The notes under the pieces were generated by a model. That model searched no databases, was not told the origin of the DNA, and saw only the letters and a list, made by a program, of their open reading frames with translations. From Nitrososphaerota archaeon (GTDB taxonomy: Archaea > Thermoproteota > Nitrososphaeria > Nitrososphaerales > Nitrosopumilaceae): 7,222 nt of DNA. The first letter of the stretch is position 1, and every line of letters starts with the position of its first letter. The stretch lies in assembly GCA_016200035.1 (NCBI GenBank), contig JACQFM010000099.1, positions 1 through 7,222 of the forward strand, given 5' to 3'. A program made the translations under genes and the position numbers. This document shows, one piece after another, positions 5,639 through 7,222 of the stretch.

Positions 5639-5654
5639 CAGAGCTGTGTTCTTA

Positions 5655-6674
5655 ATGTCTATGGATACACTTGATAAAGCAATTCTAAATGAGATCCAAT
5701 GGACCTTTCCACTAGTTCCTGAACCTTTTGCAGTTATTGCTCAAAAATTTGGAATTAAAGAAGAGGAACTAACAAGAAGACTTGTAGCCCTGAAAAAGAC
5801 AGGCATAATCAGACAGCTGAGTGCCATCTTTGACACAAGAAAGCTAGGCTACAAAAGTGCGTTAATTGCAATGTCAATAGAACCAGAAAAGCTAGATTAT
5901 GTTGCAAATCAAATTAACAAGCATCCAGGTGTTAGTCATAACTACGAAAGGAATCACGAATACAATTTGTGGTTTACCCTTGCAGTCCCACCTGGTAATG
6001 ATCTCAAAAATGAGGTCGATAAATTTTCAAAATTATCAGGAATAAAAAAGATAAGACTTCTTCCTACTATCAAACTCTTCAAGATCGGAGTTAAGCTGGA
6101 TATGGTTGAAGAAAGTGCACCAGAAGTCAAGCCAACAGAAGAAAAGAAGAAGATCCGAGATGTAAAATTTGTTGTAACGGATGAAGACAAGAGATACATA
6201 CGTGAACTTCAAAAAGATTTGGAAATTGTAAAGAGGCCATTTTTGAAATCTGCACAAAGCCTTGGAATCACAGAAGAAGCTTTGCTTGAAAAGGCAAAAT
6301 TTTATGAAGAGATTGGCGTTATGCGAAGATTTGCCGCCATCCTAAGACACAGAGACGCGGGATTTATCGCAAATGGAATGATTGTATGGAAAGTTCCAAC
6401 AGAAAGAATTGATGAGGTTGGTGCAAAGCTTGGTGCCTTCCCGCAGGTTAGTCATTGTTATGAAAGGCCTGTATACCAAGATTGGCCATACAACATATTT
6501 TCGATGGTTCACTGTAAAACTGTTGAAGATGCAGAACAAATGGCAAAGGAAATCCAAAGACACATCAGCGTAGACGACTACAAGATCTTATTTAGTTCAC
6601 GTGAATTCAAGAAGACTCGAGTGGAATATTTCGTAGAGCACGAATACAAGATAGAGGACTACGTTACAGCTTAG
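5655..6674 (+). CDS. ahbAB: Fused AhbA-AhbB (NirDL-type) siroheme decarboxylase
   Basis: Removes the carboxyls of the C12 and C18 acetate side chains of siroheme to give 12,18-didecarboxysiroheme, the entry to the alternative heme route. The 339-residue protein contains two AsnC/Lrp-like units. The first (about 3-150) has a winged-helix part (LDKAILNEIQ to KTGIIRQLSA) and the AhbA-type signature SHNYERNHEYNLWF (94-107). A Lys/Glu-rich linker (about 152-172) follows. The second unit (about 174-335) carries the AhbB-type signature SHCYERPVYQDWPYNIF (266-282). Many organisms encode the halves as separate genes; Hydrogenobacter-type NirDL is a known fusion. ATG 5655 is chosen; GTG 5646 and ATG 5661 are also possible. 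The gene diverges from the dehydrogenase-hemA-hemB operon, which provides its substrate pathway. A transcription factor of the Lrp family is the alternative reading, but the two YER signatures argue strongly for the decarboxylase. Confidence 0.93.
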   Translation: MSMDTLDKAILNEIQWTFPLVPEPFAVIAQKFGIKEEELTRRLVALKKTGIIRQLSAIFDTRKLGYKSALIAMSIEPEKLDYVANQINKHPGVSHNYERNHEYNLWFTLAVPPGNDLKNEVDKFSKLSGIKKIRLLPTIKLFKIGVKLDMVEESAPEVKPTEEKKKIRDVKFVVTDEDKRYIRELQKDLEIVKRPFLKSAQSLGITEEALLEKAKFYEEIGVMRRFAAILRHRDAGFIANGMIVWKVPTERIDEVGAKLGAFPQVSHCYERPVYQDWPYNIFSMVHCKTVEDAEQMAKEIQRHISVDDYKILFSSREFKKTRVEYFVEHEYKIEDYVTA

Positions 6675-6723
6675 AATTCAAATTATCATATAATACTGTC
6701 ATAATTTTCCCTATCTTGTCATG

Positions 6724-7222
6724 TTAGGTTGTTAGAACTGATGCCTTCAACTCGTATTGAGGCCACTGATTGAACAAATCTGTTATTTCCTTCATGTCTT
6801 CCTCACTAAGATATTTGCCATCTGACATCTGAGAAAACATCTCTATTTCTTCTAACTCTACCACCGTTGGAAGAACAGACGATACTGCCCTCTTTGACAA
6901 AATAAACTTGATTGCAAGTTCAGTTACGTTAAGACCGTTTCTTTTCGCAATTGGCATGAGCTGATCCACTTTACGTAGGGATTCTCTTATCCACTCACCC
7001 TTTCGGACTGATCTGTGATCCTTTTCACTAATCTTTGTGTCTGCATTTACCTTTCCTGTCAAAATCCCAGAAGCATCAGGAACCCTCACAAGCATTCCAA
7101 CATTATGCTTTTCAGCTTGAGAAATCAACTCGTTTCCAGGATTTTGTTCTAAAATATTGTATACTGTCTGAACAGCTGCAACATTTCTCGTCTGTATTGA
7201 TTCTATTCCCTCTTGGGTCCAT
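6724..7222 (-). CDS. Aldo/keto reductase, C-terminal part (runs off the window)
   Basis: The reading frame is open to the window edge, so the N-terminus, with the catalytic Asp and Tyr, is missing; 165 residues are visible. They show the C-terminal half of the (beta/alpha)8 barrel of NADPH-dependent aldo/keto reductases: the SIQTRNVAAVQTVYNILEQN strand and helix, LVRVPDASGILTGK (the usual PLaxGxLTGK block, here with VPDASG), the region around RKGEWIRES, and ELAIKFILSKRAVSSVLPTV, which matches the NADPH-phosphate-binding segment where vIPG is usual. The LPTV is a small departure from IPG. The substrate cannot be told. The gene ends 49 bases from the ahbAB stop and converges with it. A TTG at 7128 is internal and not the start. 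Confidence 0.88.
   Translation of the reverse strand, partial: WTQEGIESIQTRNVAAVQTVYNILEQNPGNELISQAEKHNVGMLVRVPDASGILTGKVNADTKISEKDHRSVRKGEWIRESLRKVDQLMPIAKRNGLNVTELAIKFILSKRAVSSVLPTVVELEEIEMFSQMSDGKYLSEEDMKEITDLFNQWPQYELKASVLTT

Noticed and set aside
5655..6674. Lrp/AsnC transcription regulator
   Set aside because: The fold is AsnC-like, but the duplicated YER signatures and the heme-gene context identify a siroheme decarboxylase.

Overview
The window looks like chromosomal DNA of an ammonia-oxidising-type archaeon (Nitrososphaerota/Thaumarchaeota, perhaps near Nitrosopumilus, Nitrosarchaeum or Nitrosotenuis). The evidence is AT-rich DNA; a tRNA-Leu(CAA) split by a short intron at the archaeal 37/38 position; several genes with a TATA-like box about 27 bases before the start codon and no Shine-Dalgarno site (leaderless transcripts); and a heme gene set of the archaeal siroheme-dependent type. 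The lineage is inferred from these traits, not from a database match.

Left part (1-1095): two very small putative zinc proteins, both on the minus strand, lie either side of the tRNA-Leu gene. The first is a 49-residue zinc ribbon with two CxxC knuckles (119-268). The second is a 40-residue protein that is almost entirely one classical C2H2 zinc finger (779-901). The tRNA (462-562) has its own TATA box and a T-rich 3' end. The rest of this part (1-118, 269-432, 587-778 and most of 902-1095) holds promoters or nothing I can support as a gene.

Middle left (1096-2347): a plus-strand pair, a small DedA/VTT-like membrane protein and, one base later, an HD-domain metal-dependent phosphohydrolase. 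They are probably co-transcribed. The HD gene meets the heme operon tail to tail with a short overlap.

Middle and right (2338-6674): a tetrapyrrole cluster in two divergent arms. The minus-strand arm reads, in order of transcription, precorrin-2 dehydrogenase (siroheme synthase type), hemA (glutamyl-tRNA reductase), hemB (porphobilinogen synthase) and a 103-residue protein of unknown function. The plus-strand arm is one gene encoding a fused two-domain AhbA-AhbB (NirDL-type) siroheme decarboxylase. HemA and HemB start the pathway from glutamyl-tRNA. The dehydrogenase takes precorrin-2 towards siroheme, and AhbAB decarboxylates siroheme to didecarboxysiroheme, committing it to heme by the alternative (Ahb) route. 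The enzymes between and after these steps (HemL, HemC, HemD, SUMT, AhbC, AhbD) are not in the window. The arms share an 83-base intergenic region with a strong TATA box and a repeated TTGCAAG element.

Right edge (6724-7222): the C-terminal part of an aldo/keto reductase on the minus strand, cut by the window end. I saw no mobile element, CRISPR array or obvious horizontal island. The most notable points are the tRNA intron, the two mini zinc proteins, the unknown gene in the heme operon, the fused AhbAB, and the leaderless non-ATG start proposed for the dehydrogenase.
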